64,000 nucleotides of DNA from Qipengyuania polymorpha (GCF_019711435.1 NZ_JAIGNK010000005.1:39814-103813), one strand, 5' to 3'; positions 43,316-53,433 are shown, counted from the stretch's first letter. Numbers and translations: made by a program. Notes: generated by a model from the sequence alone, not told the origin.

Positions 43316-43857
43316 CCACGCGGCTCGCCCTTCTGGGCAGCATCAATATCGGCGGCAACCGCATCAAGATGGCCGATTTGCGCGAACGGCTGGCGAAGCG
43401 CGGTTTCGGGAAGGTCGAAACAGTCGCGGCCAGCGGCAATGTCGTTTTCGCGAGCGACGAAGCCGAGGATGAACTGGCCGCTCGCATTGCTACTCTCATC
43501 GAAGAGGAATTCGGCATCGCCGGCTTTGCCGTGGTGCGGACGAAGGACGAGGTGCGCTCGGCCATCGAGGACAATCCCTTTCACGGCGAAGGCTCGGACA
43601 AGATGGTGCACTCCATCTTCCTGCCCCATGCCCCCGTCGAGGGCGGCTTCGAGGCGCTGTTGCAGGCGCACCGCGATCGCGGTGCCGAACGCCTCGCACT
43701 GGATGACCGCGTGCTCTATCTGGACTATGTCCACGGCGTCGGCGTATCGGACCTCACCGGACGGTTCATCGAAAAGCGCCTCGGCTGCCGGGGCACCGCG
43801 CGGAACATGACCTCGCTCAAACGCATTCTGGCAAAGATGGAAGAATTCGCCGGTTAG
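43312..43857 (+). CDS. DUF1697 family protein
   Basis: 181 aa, ATGA-coupled to the thioesterase. Pattern LALLGSINIGGNRIKMADLR, VAASGNVVFASD, then FLP and RNMTSLKRILAKM matches DUF1697. Predicted alpha/beta cytoplasmic protein of unknown function. Last gene of the first part of the superoperon before the short stress-like peptide and rbfA. Confidence 0.9.
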   Translation: MTTRLALLGSINIGGNRIKMADLRERLAKRGFGKVETVAASGNVVFASDEAEDELAARIATLIEEEFGIAGFAVVRTKDEVRSAIEDNPFHGEGSDKMVHSIFLPHAPVEGGFEALLQAHRDRGAERLALDDRVLYLDYVHGVGVSDLTGRFIEKRLGCRGTARNMTSLKRILAKMEEFAG

Positions 43858-43922
43858 TGATGACTTGTCCTGCGTAAAAGTCGAGCAGGTAACTGAAAGC
43901 TAACAGGTTCAGCCTTAGGACC

Positions 43923-43940
43923 CCTCCGAAGAAGCGGAGG
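43923..43940 (+). promoter_or_regulatory. Hairpin sequestering a Shine-Dalgarno
   Basis: CCTCCG (43923-43928), six-base loop, CGGAGG (43935-43940). The right arm contains the Shine-Dalgarno GGAGG of the GTG-started gene at 43949. This is a simple on/off RNA switch geometry, such as a thermometer or protein-controlled leader. Confidence 0.5.
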
Positions 43941-43948
43941 AATTTACA

Positions 43949-44167
43949 GTGCAGGATGATGACCCGACTGTCGGCAAGGCCATCTGGAGGCGGCTCAGCA
44001 CAAACGCGCGTGAAGAGTGGCCGAATGCAAAGCGTAATTTCATTCAGGAGGAGGTCGATCACCAGCTTCTGGAGGTGGGCATCCCGTGGTTCGGTTCGCT
44101 CAAGGCGACCCGCTATTATTTCCTCGGTCTTTTCCTGTTCATGGCGTTTTGCGTCATCCTGTTCTAA
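43949..44167 (+). CDS. 72-aa single-pass membrane protein
   Basis: GTG start with GCGGAGG nine bases upstream. Charged N-terminal two-thirds (KAIWRRLSTNAREEWPNAKR, NFIQEEVDHQLLE) and a C-terminal membrane anchor YYFLGLFLFMAFCVILF ending at the last residue: a tail-anchored topology. No family recognised. Its Shine-Dalgarno is locked in a hairpin. Confidence 0.65.
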   Translation: MQDDDPTVGKAIWRRLSTNAREEWPNAKRNFIQEEVDHQLLEVGIPWFGSLKATRYYFLGLFLFMAFCVILF

Positions 44168-44223
44168 ACCTGTAGGCGCTACCACGCTTGCGCAGGTGAC
44201 CGCTTGCCGCCTATGGGCGCGCG

Positions 44224-44625
44224 ATGGCAAAGCACCAGCAATCGACTCCCGAACAGCAATCGGTCCGCGTCCTCAAGGTGGGCGAGCGGGTGCGGCATAT
44301 CCTGTCCGAACTGCTCGCGCGGGGAGAGGCGCATGACGACACGCTGCGTGCCTCGAACATCTCTGTCACCGAGGTGCGGATGACGCCCGACCTGCGCAAC
44401 GCCAAGGCCTATGTGAAGCCGCTCTTGGGACAGGACGAGGCGGCCGTGCTCAAGGCGCTGCGCACCAATACGGCATTCTTCCAGAAGGAAGTCGCCAAGC
44501 GGCTGGGGCTGAAATTCGCGCCCAAGCTTGCCTTCCAGCCCGACGAAAGCTTCGACGAGGCGGACCGTATCGAGCAGCTGCTCTCCGACCCCAAGGTCGC
44601 GCGCGACCTCGAGGACGAAGACTAG
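44224..44625 (+). CDS. rbfA: 30S ribosome-binding factor A
   Basis: 133 aa. KH-like fold; [20 protein letters not shown], then [20 protein letters not shown] and [20 protein letters not shown] are family signatures. Needed for 16S rRNA 5' end maturation and cold adaptation. In most bacteria truB follows directly; here four other genes intervene. Confidence 0.95.
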   Translation: MAKHQQSTPEQQSVRVLKVGERVRHILSELLARGEAHDDTLRASNISVTEVRMTPDLRNAKAYVKPLLGQDEAAVLKALRTNTAFFQKEVAKRLGLKFAPKLAFQPDESFDEADRIEQLLSDPKVARDLEDED

Positions 44626-44628
44626 GCC

Positions 44629-46281
44629 TTATTCCGCAATCGCGGGCGCGGCCATTTCGGGCAGCGCATAGCCTACCGGTGCGTCCGGCCCCAGCGGAAT
44701 GCCGAGATAGAACCACAGCACGATCAGTGCCGTGCCCGAAATGAGCAGCCACACCGAATAGGGCAGCATCATCGCGGTCAGGCTGCCGAGCCCGAAATCC
44801 TTCTGCCAGCGCTGCGCGAAGACGAGGATGAGCGGGAAGTAGACCATCAGCGGCGTGATGATGTTGGTCGCGCTGTCGCCCACGCGGTAGGCCGCGGTTG
44901 CGCCTTCCGGGCTGATGCCGAGCAGCATGAGCATCGGCACGAGGATGGGGGCAAGCAGCGCCCATTTCGCGCTCGCCGAGCCGACGAACAGGTTGAGCAG
45001 CGCCGCAAACAGGACCATCAGCCCGAGCACAAGTGGCAGCGGCAGTCCGGTGCTCTCGATGCCCGCTGCGCCATGGACGGCGGTGATGAGGCCGAGGTTC
45101 GACCAGCCGAACATCGCGACGAAGTGTGCCGCAGCGAAGGCGAGGACGAGGTAATAGCCCATGTCCTTCATGCTTTCTGCCATCATGTCCACCAGGTCGC
45201 GGTGGTCCTTGATCGTGCCCGCCGCACGGCCATAGGCCCAGCCGGTCAGGAGGAAGAGCAGGAAGAAGCCGGCGACGAGGCTGCGGTAGAGCGGGGCAAG
45301 CTCGGTGTGGATGGAGCAATCGACAATCGCCGAGCCGTCCTCTGCAAGGCAGGCGGCCTCATCGACCAGCGGGGTGCCGGGGGCGAAGACCATGACCAGC
45401 CACAGGGCGACCACGCCCAGCGCGGCGAGCCCTGCTGCGCGAAGGCCCTTGGAGGCTGCGGCATCGTCGATATCGGTCGGGTCGGGGCTGGTGTCCGAAG
45501 CGTCGACACCGGCGGTCGCGCCGCCCTTCCACGGGCCGAGGCGCGGCTCGATGACCTTGTCGGTGACGTACCAGATGATGGGGAGGAACAGGAAGGTCAT
45601 CGCGCTAATGAAGTACCAGTTGCCCGCGATGTTCGCGGTCCATGCCGGGTCGAGCGCGGAAGCTCCCACGGCCTCCTCGGTAATCCCGAACAGCAACGCG
45701 TCGAGCTGGCCGGGCGAGATATTGGCCGAGAAGCCGCCCGATACGCCTGCAAATGCGGCTGCAATGCCCGCGAGCGGATGGCGTCCGGCAGCTGCAAACA
45801 AGATACCTGCGAGCGGGATGAGGACCACGTAACCCGCGTCCGCCGCATGGTTGCCCAGCATGGCGACCAGCGCGACCACCGGGGTGAGGAGCGATTTCGG
45901 GGCAGCCTTGACCGCCTTCGACATGCCGGCAGCGAAGAAGCCCGAACGCTCGGCAACACCAGCACCCAGCATCACCACCAGCACATAACCCAGCGGGTGG
46001 AAGTGGGTGAATGTCGCGGGCATTTCGACCCACAGGCGCTGGATATTCTCGGGCGACAGCAGGCTGACCGCCTCGATAATCAGAGCGCCGCCCGTGCTCT
46101 CGTCAAGCGCGGTGGGGTGGACCGCCGAAACGCCCGACAGCGATGCGATGACCGAAATCACCACCAGCGCGATAATCAGGTAGAAGAAGATGAAGACCGG
46201 GTCGGGCAGCTTGTTGCCCGTCCTTTCCACCCAGCCGAGGATGCCGGTCTGCGTGCTTGCTGCGGTTTGCGCTTCTGCCAT
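44629..46281 (-). CDS. AbgT family transporter
   Basis: 550 aa, about 11-13 membrane segments. Signatures GWVERTGNKLPDPVFIF near the N-terminus, HPLGYVLVVMLGAGVAERSG, GNHAADAGYVVLIPLAG and VGDSATNIITPLMVYFPLIL. Family members import p-aminobenzoyl-glutamate or export sulfonamides. Convergent with rbfA (three-base gap) and so an insertion into the superoperon. Confidence 0.92.
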   Translation of the reverse strand: MAEAQTAASTQTGILGWVERTGNKLPDPVFIFFYLIIALVVISVIASLSGVSAVHPTALDESTGGALIIEAVSLLSPENIQRLWVEMPATFTHFHPLGYVLVVMLGAGVAERSGFFAAGMSKAVKAAPKSLLTPVVALVAMLGNHAADAGYVVLIPLAGILFAAAGRHPLAGIAAAFAGVSGGFSANISPGQLDALLFGITEEAVGASALDPAWTANIAGNWYFISAMTFLFLPIIWYVTDKVIEPRLGPWKGGATAGVDASDTSPDPTDIDDAAASKGLRAAGLAALGVVALWLVMVFAPGTPLVDEAACLAEDGSAIVDCSIHTELAPLYRSLVAGFFLLFLLTGWAYGRAAGTIKDHRDLVDMMAESMKDMGYYLVLAFAAAHFVAMFGWSNLGLITAVHGAAGIESTGLPLPLVLGLMVLFAALLNLFVGSASAKWALLAPILVPMLMLLGISPEGATAAYRVGDSATNIITPLMVYFPLILVFAQRWQKDFGLGSLTAMMLPYSVWLLISGTALIVLWFYLGIPLGPDAPVGYALPEMAAPAIAE

Positions 46282-46375
46282 CTTTCGTCCCTGTAATGCG
46301 TCCGTTGGGGCGTCTTCCCCAATCCTGTCTGTCGCCCTGCTTAACAGCCCTGCCGCTTGAGGCTAGTCCTGCGGT

Positions 46376-46954
46376 ATGGCCAAGCTCTATTTCTATTATG
46401 CCAGCATGAATGCGGGAAAGAGCTCGACGCTGCTCCAGACCGCCTTCAACTATGGCGAGCGCGGGATGAAGGTCTCGCTATGGACCGCCGCGCTGGATGA
46501 CCGGCCCGGTTTCGGCGCGATTTCGAGCCGCATCGGCCTCGCCAGCGATGCGCATCGCTACGAGGCGGACACCGATATCGAGGCGCGCGTGCTGGAAGAG
46601 CACAAGGAAACCGAGCTTGCTTGCGTGCTGGTGGACGAGGCGCAGTTCCTGACCAAGGAACAAGTCTGGCAGCTAGCGCGGCTGGCCGACGAGGCGGGCA
46701 TTCCCGTGCTTTGCTACGGCCTGCGCACCGATTTCCAGGGCGAACTCTTTCCCGGCTCGGCAGCATTGCTCGGCATCGCAGATGCGCTGGTCGAGATGAA
46801 GGCCGTGTGCGATTGCGGGCGCAAGGCGACGATGAACCTGCGCGTCGATGCAAACGGCAAGGCGGTAAGCGAAGGTGCGCAGACCGAAATCGGCGGCAAC
46901 GACCGCTATGTCGCCATGTGCCGCAGGCATTTCAGCGAGGCGCTGGAGGGCTGA
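46376..46954 (+). CDS. tdk: Thymidine kinase
   Basis: 192 aa, type II thymidine kinase. P-loop SMNAGKSS (about 10-17), VLVDEAQFL Walker B, lasso with zinc cysteines CDCGRKA, and a C-terminal C..H pair (MCRRHF). Phosphorylates deoxythymidine in salvage. Monocistronic, divergent from abgT. Confidence 0.95.
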   Translation: MAKLYFYYASMNAGKSSTLLQTAFNYGERGMKVSLWTAALDDRPGFGAISSRIGLASDAHRYEADTDIEARVLEEHKETELACVLVDEAQFLTKEQVWQLARLADEAGIPVLCYGLRTDFQGELFPGSAALLGIADALVEMKAVCDCGRKATMNLRVDANGKAVSEGAQTEIGGNDRYVAMCRRHFSEALEG

Positions 46955-46958
46955 GGCC

Positions 46959-48806
46959 TCAGGAACACTCGAAGGTCAGCTCCGCCTTGTGCCAATTGCC
47001 GGCCGCGAGGTCGTCCGGCGAAATCCAGAAGTGATAGACGCCCATGTCGCCAAACCGGAATTCTGGCAGGTCGTCGTAGGTGATCTGGAGTAGCAGGTGA
47101 TCGCTCATGTGCGCGTAGATGCCGTCCTGCGGGCTGGCGCCCACCCCGAACATCTGGTGCATCGCTTGTGACGGACGGCGATAGCCACCGTTAAGGTAGG
47201 CAAGCACTTCGTCCGGAAGCGCTGAGACTGCCGCGTGATTGCCAGTCATCATCCGTCGGATGCTTGCGGACCGCAGGTCCTCCATCCGGTAAGCTACGTG
47301 GAAGCCGCAAATTTCACTGAAGTTGTCCTGCACCTCGCGCATCGCTTCTCCAAGGATTTGCGTCTCCTCGGGCCTCATCTCGCTCCAGGGATCGCGACCT
47401 TCGACGAATTGTTCGAAATGGCCGATGAAGTCCGCCAATTCGCGGCCCTTTTCCTCGATTTTCGGGATTGCGCTGCGATAGTTTTCCTCGGTCGCCTCGG
47501 CGGAAGCGATCTTTGCGGCGCTGGGCTGCGGTTCGGCGGCAAGACGGCGCTGGTAGTCTCGGCTGGCGGCAATGCTGTCATACTGGCTCTGGATGCGTCG
47601 GGGCACTCCTGCGAGCGAGGTGCGCAGCTGCCGCAGTAACAGGTCCGCGCCATACCACCACATGGTGTCGAGGCCTGCGGTTCTTTCCTGGTCGTAACTG
47701 CCTGCGGTGAAGGCATAGCCGCGGCCCGGCACCAGCCGGTCGAGCGCGGCAAACTGGGCTGTCTCGATCTCTTCGATGATCTCGTAATCGTCGCAGGGAT
47801 CGGGCAGGTCCTGAGGCAGGGCGAGGCGCATCAAATCGACCGGCCAGAAGGGAAAGGCCTGGTGCGAGATATGCGAGGCATGTTCCGGCAGCGGACAATC
47901 GTCCTCGGCATAGGCTGGCGGCAGATCATGCGGGGCCGGGGTAATTGGGAAATCGCCTTCGGGCACATGGATCACCGCGCCATCGTTGATGAAAAAGGCG
48001 AGGGAACCCGATTGTGGAAGCGGGGTATCGGGATTGGCGGCAGCGACTTCGGCGAGATCGATCTGCGCCACGAATGGCAGCGGGACGCCCTTGGCGCTGC
48101 GTGGCCATTCAGCATGGCCGAGACGCGGGAGGCCTCCGAAATGCGAGCGGTCTCCCGACCAGTCTCGGTCCTTCTCGCGCGCCTTTCGGACAATGGCGAT
48201 CGGATCGACCCGCTTGCCGTGAGGCGTCGCCTTGCGAATGCGTTCTTCTGCCATCGCGAAAGCCCGGTCGACCAGCTCGTCGGGAATGTCGCCCTCGAAG
48301 GCCGGGAAGGCGCGTTTCAATTCTTCCTGTGTCGGACGGCGCTCTCCCAGCCGGACTTCGAGTGGCAGGAGGAGGCCGCTGTGTCCGGTGTCGGGCTGGT
48401 CCTGAAGTGGCGGCGGAGGCGGAGGAGGAGGAGGAGGAGGTGAACCCGTTTCGAGGTTCGCCACGCCCGACAGCGCGCGTTTGCGCGAAATGGCTTCGGG
48501 GACAGGATCGGGAGAGGTGAAGCTGGGTTTGGGAATGCTCGGCATCGAGAACTGCGGCAGTCCTATGCCGAGCCTCACGAGCACGCCGAAGAATGCGATG
48601 ATGCCGAGCACGATAACAACCGGCTCGCGTCCGAATGCATCGACGACCGGGACGAAAATCGCATTGACCAGAGCGCGCGCCATTTCGCCTTTGCCCGTGG
48701 CGGCCTCTCCCTCGATAGGCACATGCCACACCATCACGGCGAGGCAGATGCAGAACAGGGCCACGGCAGAGCCTGCTTTCATTTTTCCGATTTGTGAGAT
48801 CAACAT
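46959..48806 (-). CDS. Membrane-anchored DUF1963 (YwqG-like) protein
   Basis: 615 aa. Two N-terminal membrane segments (AGSAVALFCICLAVMVWHV and VVIVLGIIAFFGVLVRLGIG), a linker with an 11-proline run (from GGA/GGC repeats near 48412-48441), then a DUF1963-type domain from about residue 215 to the end (SHFGGLPRLGHAEWP, PFVAQIDLAEVAA, GSLAFFINDG, LLLQITYDDL, DMGVYHFWISPDDL). YwqG-like proteins are of unknown function. The double-TM N-terminus and Pro hinge suggest a tethered domain. Confidence 0.88.
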   Translation of the reverse strand: MLISQIGKMKAGSAVALFCICLAVMVWHVPIEGEAATGKGEMARALVNAIFVPVVDAFGREPVVIVLGIIAFFGVLVRLGIGLPQFSMPSIPKPSFTSPDPVPEAISRKRALSGVANLETGSPPPPPPPPPPPLQDQPDTGHSGLLLPLEVRLGERRPTQEELKRAFPAFEGDIPDELVDRAFAMAEERIRKATPHGKRVDPIAIVRKAREKDRDWSGDRSHFGGLPRLGHAEWPRSAKGVPLPFVAQIDLAEVAAANPDTPLPQSGSLAFFINDGAVIHVPEGDFPITPAPHDLPPAYAEDDCPLPEHASHISHQAFPFWPVDLMRLALPQDLPDPCDDYEIIEEIETAQFAALDRLVPGRGYAFTAGSYDQERTAGLDTMWWYGADLLLRQLRTSLAGVPRRIQSQYDSIAASRDYQRRLAAEPQPSAAKIASAEATEENYRSAIPKIEEKGRELADFIGHFEQFVEGRDPWSEMRPEETQILGEAMREVQDNFSEICGFHVAYRMEDLRSASIRRMMTGNHAAVSALPDEVLAYLNGGYRRPSQAMHQMFGVGASPQDGIYAHMSDHLLLQITYDDLPEFRFGDMGVYHFWISPDDLAAGNWHKAELTFECS

Positions 48807-48920
48807 TCGGCTCCGGACTAGCTCACCTCGCCATAGTATATTCGGGTTAAAGCCAATTTAAGCAGGGACTTGTCGCTCGCGTCTTTACCTAGGCGCGTGC
48901 GATGCCCATGTGGTCTGGTA

Positions 48921-49610
48921 ATGTTCGAGACTCTCACGCTGGCACTGATACTCGTGCCCTGCCTCATCATCGCCATCGTCTTCCATGAGGTCGCGCATGG
49001 CTGGACCGCGCTGGCGCTCGGCGACACCACGGCGCGCGACATGGGTCGGTTGACGCTTAACCCAATCAAGCATGTCGACCCGGTCGGGACCCTGCTCGTT
49101 CCGGGCGCTCTGGCGCTGTTCGGCGGGCCGATTTTCGGCTGGGCCAAGCCGGTGCCGGTCAATGCGCGCAGGCTCGACAACCCGCGCTATGGCATGATGG
49201 CGGTCGCTGCCGCGGGGCCGGGGACGAATATCCTGCTCGCGCTCATCGGGGCGGTGGTGTTCGGCATCATTTCCGGCTTCACCATGAATTGGGGCGGGAC
49301 GATCCCGGAATTGATGTCCAACGCCTTTGCCTATTTCATCCTCATCAATGTGTTTCTGGCGCTGTTCAACATGCTGCCGATCCCGCCTTTCGACGGCTCG
49401 CATATCGTGGGAGGATTGCTCCCGCGCAGCTGGGCAAAGGGTTGGCAGAAGCTGCAGGCCATGGGGATGTTGCTCATATTCGTACTGATCGCAGCAACTT
49501 GGGCGTTTCCCGATGCCCGTTGGATCGAACGGATTTTCTTCGGCCCGGTGGTCTGGCTCGTCGAGCAAATCTACGGCGTATCCCAAGTCGTTTCGCGGCT
49601 GATCGCATGA
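48921..49610 (+). CDS. Site-2 protease family (M50) membrane metalloprotease
   Basis: 229 aa from ATG 48921. Zinc motif HEVAHG at residues 22-27 in the first membrane segment and the second motif NMLPIPPFDGSHI (Asp ligand). About six membrane segments, no PDZ domain, so this is the small S2P/rhomboid-length class rather than RseP. Overlaps truB by four bases. Confidence 0.93.
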   Translation: MFETLTLALILVPCLIIAIVFHEVAHGWTALALGDTTARDMGRLTLNPIKHVDPVGTLLVPGALALFGGPIFGWAKPVPVNARRLDNPRYGMMAVAAAGPGTNILLALIGAVVFGIISGFTMNWGGTIPELMSNAFAYFILINVFLALFNMLPIPPFDGSHIVGGLLPRSWAKGWQKLQAMGMLLIFVLIAATWAFPDARWIERIFFGPVVWLVEQIYGVSQVVSRLIA

Positions 49611-50527
49611 CCGAGCGGACCAAACCCGCACCGCACGGCTGGCTGCTGCTCGACAAGCCGCGCGAGCTTGGCTCGACGCAGGCGGTCGGGCTGGTGAAGC
49701 GCGTGCTGAGGCAGGGCGGCTACAAGAAGACCAAGGTCGGGCATGGCGGCACGCTCGACCCGCTGGCGGAAGGCGTGCTGCCCATCGCGTTGGGCGAGGC
49801 GACCAAGCTGGCCGGGCGGATGCTCGATGCGAGCAAGATCTACGACTTCACCGTATCCTTCGGGACGCAGACCGATACGCTCGATACCGAGGGCGAGGTG
49901 GTCGCCACTTCCGACCACGTGCCCACCGGTGAGGATATCGCGGCCATCCTGCCGCAGTTCACCGGAGCCATCGAGCAGGCCCCTCCCGCCTATTCCGCCA
50001 TCAAGATCGACGGCAAGCGGGCCTATGACCGTGCGCGGGCGGGCGAAGAGGTGGTGATGAAGCTGCGCGCGACGACCATCCACTCGCTCGAAATCCTCGA
50101 CAGCGAACCTGCGGCCGTCACCCTGCGCGCCCATGTCACGAAGGGCACATACATCCGTTCGCTTGCACGGGACATCGCGCTGGCCCTTGGAAGCGTGGGC
50201 CACGTCACCTACTTGAGGCGCATCAAGGCTGGCCCTTTCACCGAGGAACAGGCGATTTCGCTGGACTCGGCAGAGGAAATCGCTAAGGGCGCGCCAATCG
50301 AAAACCTTCTCCTGCCGCTAGAGGCCGGACTGGACGACATCCCGGTCCTCAGCCTCGAACCCGACAGCGCGCAGGCGGTCCGCCAGGGCCGGGTATTGTC
50401 GGACCTGTCCCATAGCGACGGGCTCCACCTTGCGAAGCTGGGAAAAACCCCGGTGGCATTGATGGAACTCGAAGCTGGCTCGGCCAAGGTCGTGCGGGGT
50501 TTCAACCTACCGGATGTCGCGGAGTAG
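49607..50527 (+). CDS. truB: tRNA pseudouridine-55 synthase
   Basis: 306 aa. HGWLLLDKPRELGSTQAV, catalytic Asp51 in HGGTLDPLAEGVLP, YDFTVSFGTQTDT, and the VTKGTYIRSLARDIA block. Converts U55 of tRNAs to pseudouridine. Starts the second half of the superoperon with rpsO and pnp. Confidence 0.96.
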   Translation: MTERTKPAPHGWLLLDKPRELGSTQAVGLVKRVLRQGGYKKTKVGHGGTLDPLAEGVLPIALGEATKLAGRMLDASKIYDFTVSFGTQTDTLDTEGEVVATSDHVPTGEDIAAILPQFTGAIEQAPPAYSAIKIDGKRAYDRARAGEEVVMKLRATTIHSLEILDSEPAAVTLRAHVTKGTYIRSLARDIALALGSVGHVTYLRRIKAGPFTEEQAISLDSAEEIAKGAPIENLLLPLEAGLDDIPVLSLEPDSAQAVRQGRVLSDLSHSDGLHLAKLGKTPVALMELEAGSAKVVRGFNLPDVAE

Positions 50528-50532
50528 AATGA

Positions 50533-50802
50533 ATGTCGGTTACCACCGAGCGTAAAGCTGAAATCATGAAGGACCACGCACAGGGCAAGGGCGACACCGG
50601 TTCGCCGGAAGTCCAGGTCGCGATCCTGACCGAGCGTATTCGCAACCTCACCGATCACTTCAAGGCCAATCACAAGGACAACCACTCGCGTCGTGGTCTC
50701 CTCATGATGGTCAACAAGCGCCGTAACCTGCTCGCCTATCTCAAGAAGAAAGATGTCGAGCGTTACAACGCCCTGATCGCGAAGCTGGGTCTTCGTAAGT
50801 AA
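50533..50802 (+). CDS. rpsO: Ribosomal protein S15
   Basis: 89 aa, standard length. [20 protein letters not shown], then [22 protein letters not shown] are diagnostic. Six bases after truB. A hairpin terminator follows. Confidence 0.98.
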   Translation: MSVTTERKAEIMKDHAQGKGDTGSPEVQVAILTERIRNLTDHFKANHKDNHSRRGLLMMVNKRRNLLAYLKKKDVERYNALIAKLGLRK

Positions 50803-50814
50803 GAATTCTCGGAG

Positions 50815-50841
50815 GGGCGGCCAAGAGGTCGCCCTTCTTTC
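50815..50841 (+). terminator. Terminator/attenuator between rpsO and pnp
   Basis: GGGCGGCC, loop AAGA, GGTCGCCC (one G-U), then TTCTTTCT. Partial read-through would allow pnp co-expression, as in other bacteria. Confidence 0.7.
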
Positions 50842-50935
50842 TATTTGGCCTCCTGCGCAATTCGGTGCGGGAGTATCAATGGGGCTGATGGAATGCCCCG
50901 AACCGGACCGGGACGGTACACCCGGCACTGTAGGC

Positions 50936-50961
50936 CCCGCACCGCAATGAGGCCGTGCGGG
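50936..50961 (+). promoter_or_regulatory. pnp leader hairpin
   Basis: CCCGCAC (50936-50942) pairs with GTGCGGG (50955-50961) ending 16 bp before the pnp start codon. In other bacteria a leader stem of this kind is an RNase III target for PNPase autoregulation; that role here is inferred. Confidence 0.5.
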
Positions 50962-50977
50962 TCATCAAGGAAAATAC

Positions 50978-53254
50978 ATGTTCGACAAGAAAACCGTATC
51001 GATTGAATGGGGCGGAAAAACCCTCACTCTCGAAACCGGTCAGATCGCCCGTCAGGCTGACGGCGCCGTGCTGGCCACCTATGGCGAAACCGTGGTGCTG
51101 TGCGCCGTGACCGCCGCCAAGAGCGTCAAGGAAGGCCAGGACTTCTTCCCGCTGACCGTTCACTACCAGGAAAAATTCTCCGCCGCGGGCCGTATCCCGG
51201 GTGGCTTCTTCAAGCGCGAAGGCCGCGCCACGGAGAAGGAAACGCTGACTTCGCGCCTGATCGACCGCCCCGTGCGTCCGCTCTTCCCCGAAGGCTTCTA
51301 CAACGAAATCAACGTCATCTGCCAGGTTCTCTCGTTTGATGGCGAGACCGAACCCGATATCGTCGCGATGATTGCCGCTTCGGCTGCGCTGACCATCTCG
51401 GGCGTGCCCTTCATGGGCCCGATCGGCGCTGCACGCGTCGGTTTCCGCAATGGCGAATACGAACTCAACCCGAGCCTTGCGACCGCGCTCGACGAAGAAG
51501 GTCGCCTCGACCTCGTCGTCGCCGCAACGCAGGACGCGGTGATGATGGTCGAATCCGAAGCCAAGGAACTGACCGAAGAGGAAATGCTCGGCGCCGTCAT
51601 GTTCGCGCATGACGAAAGCCGCAAGGTCATCGGTGCGATCATCGATCTGGCCGAACAGGCTGCCAAGGATCCGTGGGAAATCGACACTTCGGACGATACC
51701 TCGGCGATCAAGGAAAAGCTTCGCGGCATCATCGGTGACGATATCGCCGCTGCCTACAAGCTAACCGACAAGTCGGCCCGCTCGGACGCGCTCAACGAAG
51801 CACGTGCCAAGGCCAAGGAAGCATTCGCGGAAGAAGAAGCTCAGACTCAGCTCGTCGCTAACAAAGCGGTGAAGAAGCTCGAAGCGGAAATCGTTCGCGG
51901 CGCCATCATCAAGGACGGCACCCGTATCGACGGCCGCAAGCTCGACCAGGTTCGCCCGATCGAAGCCATGGTCGGCCTGCTTCCGCGTACGCACGGTTCG
52001 GCGCTGTTCACCCGCGGTGAAACGCAGGCGATTTGCACCACCACGCTGGGCACCAAGGATGCCGAGCAGATGATCGATGGTCTGGAGGGTCTCTCTTACA
52101 ACCACTTCATGCTGCACTATAACTTCCCGCCGTACTCGGTCGGTGAAGTCGGCCGCTTCGGTTTCACGGGTCGCCGCGAAACGGGTCACGGCAAGCTCGC
52201 ATGGCGCGCCCTGCACCCGGTGCTGCCCGACCACGAGGACTTCCCCTACACGATCCGCGTCCTGTCGGACATCACCGAGTCCAACGGCTCGAGCTCGATG
52301 GCGACCGTTTGCGGTGGCTGTCTGTCGATGATGGATGCTGGCGTTCCGATCGAACGTCCGGTTTCCGGCATCGCCATGGGCCTGATCCTCGAAGGCGACG
52401 AATTTGCCGTCCTGTCGGACATCCTGGGTGACGAAGATCACCTTGGCGACATGGACTTCAAGGTTGCCGGTTCGGAAAACGGCATCACCACCATGCAGAT
52501 GGACATCAAGGTTGCCGGCATCACGCAGGAAATCATGGCCAAGGCGCTGGAACAGGCGAAAGCCGGTCGCCAGCACATCCTCGGCGAGATGGCCAAGGCT
52601 CTCGGCTCGGCACGTACCGGCGTTTCGAAGCACGCTCCGCGCATTGAGACCATGCAGATCGACAAGTCGAAGATCCGTGACGTCATCGGTACGGGCGGCA
52701 AGGTGATCCGCGAGATCGTCGCCGAAACCGGTGCCAAGGTCGACATCGACGATGAAGGCGTGATCAAGATTTCGTCGAGCAATGCCGACGAGATTGAAGC
52801 CGCGAAGAAGTGGATCGAAGGCATTGTCGAAGAGGCGGAAGTCGGCAAGATCTACACCGGCAAAGTCGTCAACATCGTCGACTTCGGCGCATTCGTGAAC
52901 TTCATGGGCGGCAAGGACGGTCTCGTCCACGTCAGCGAAATGAAGAACGAGCGCGTCGAAAAGCCGACCGACGTCGTGTCGGAAGGCCAGGAAGTGAAGG
53001 TCAAGGTCCTCGAAATCGACCAGCGCGGCAAGGTCCGCCTGTCGATGCGCGTGGTCGACCAGGAAACCGGCGAAGAGCTGGAAGATACCCGTCCGCCGCG
53101 CGAACCGCGTGGTGACCGTGGCCCGCGTGGCGGCGGTGGCCGTGGCGGCGACCGTCGCGGCGGTGGTCGTGGTCCGCGTGGTGGCGGCCGTGACCGCGGC
53201 GGCAACAACGACGGGGGCGGTGAAGCCCACGTGCCTGACTTCCTGAAGGACTAA
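50978..53254 (+). CDS. pnp: Polynucleotide phosphorylase
   Basis: 758 aa. Two RNase PH domains (first about 10-145, second about 315-525 with [17 protein letters not shown]), KH domain with [21 protein letters not shown]1 domain with [20 protein letters not shown], and an added C-terminal Arg/Gly-rich tail (about 705-750). Degrades RNA 3'-5' with phosphate. The RG tail is an extension that could bind RNA or the degradosome. Confidence 0.97.
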   Translation: MFDKKTVSIEWGGKTLTLETGQIARQADGAVLATYGETVVLCAVTAAKSVKEGQDFFPLTVHYQEKFSAAGRIPGGFFKREGRATEKETLTSRLIDRPVRPLFPEGFYNEINVICQVLSFDGETEPDIVAMIAASAALTISGVPFMGPIGAARVGFRNGEYELNPSLATALDEEGRLDLVVAATQDAVMMVESEAKELTEEEMLGAVMFAHDESRKVIGAIIDLAEQAAKDPWEIDTSDDTSAIKEKLRGIIGDDIAAAYKLTDKSARSDALNEARAKAKEAFAEEEAQTQLVANKAVKKLEAEIVRGAIIKDGTRIDGRKLDQVRPIEAMVGLLPRTHGSALFTRGETQAICTTTLGTKDAEQMIDGLEGLSYNHFMLHYNFPPYSVGEVGRFGFTGRRETGHGKLAWRALHPVLPDHEDFPYTIRVLSDITESNGSSSMATVCGGCLSMMDAGVPIERPVSGIAMGLILEGDEFAVLSDILGDEDHLGDMDFKVAGSENGITTMQMDIKVAGITQEIMAKALEQAKAGRQHILGEMAKALGSARTGVSKHAPRIETMQIDKSKIRDVIGTGGKVIREIVAETGAKVDIDDEGVIKISSSNADEIEAAKKWIEGIVEEAEVGKIYTGKVVNIVDFGAFVNFMGGKDGLVHVSEMKNERVEKPTDVVSEGQEVKVKVLEIDQRGKVRLSMRVVDQETGEELEDTRPPREPRGDRGPRGGGGRGGDRRGGGRGPRGGGRDRGGNNDGGGEAHVPDFLKD

Positions 53255-53279
53255 GTCTTTCGGACCCGAGACATGAAGA

Positions 53280-53310
53280 GGGGCCGCGGGTTCGCCTGCG
53301 GCCCCTTTTT
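53280..53310 (+). terminator. Terminator of the pnp operon
   Basis: GGGGCCGCGGG, loop TTCG, CCTGCGGCCCC, then TTTTT. Strong 11-bp stem with a stable tetraloop, 26 bp after the pnp stop. Confidence 0.9.
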
Positions 53311-53433
53311 CGTGCGCGAGTGAAACTGTGCTAGAGCCTTGCTCCACCGCAGGAGAGCCTTCGAAGGGCCGAGTCGCGGAGCACACCATAAACCGGTCGC
53401 CCGGGTCGCTTGTCCAGCACGAGGGAGAGCGAA

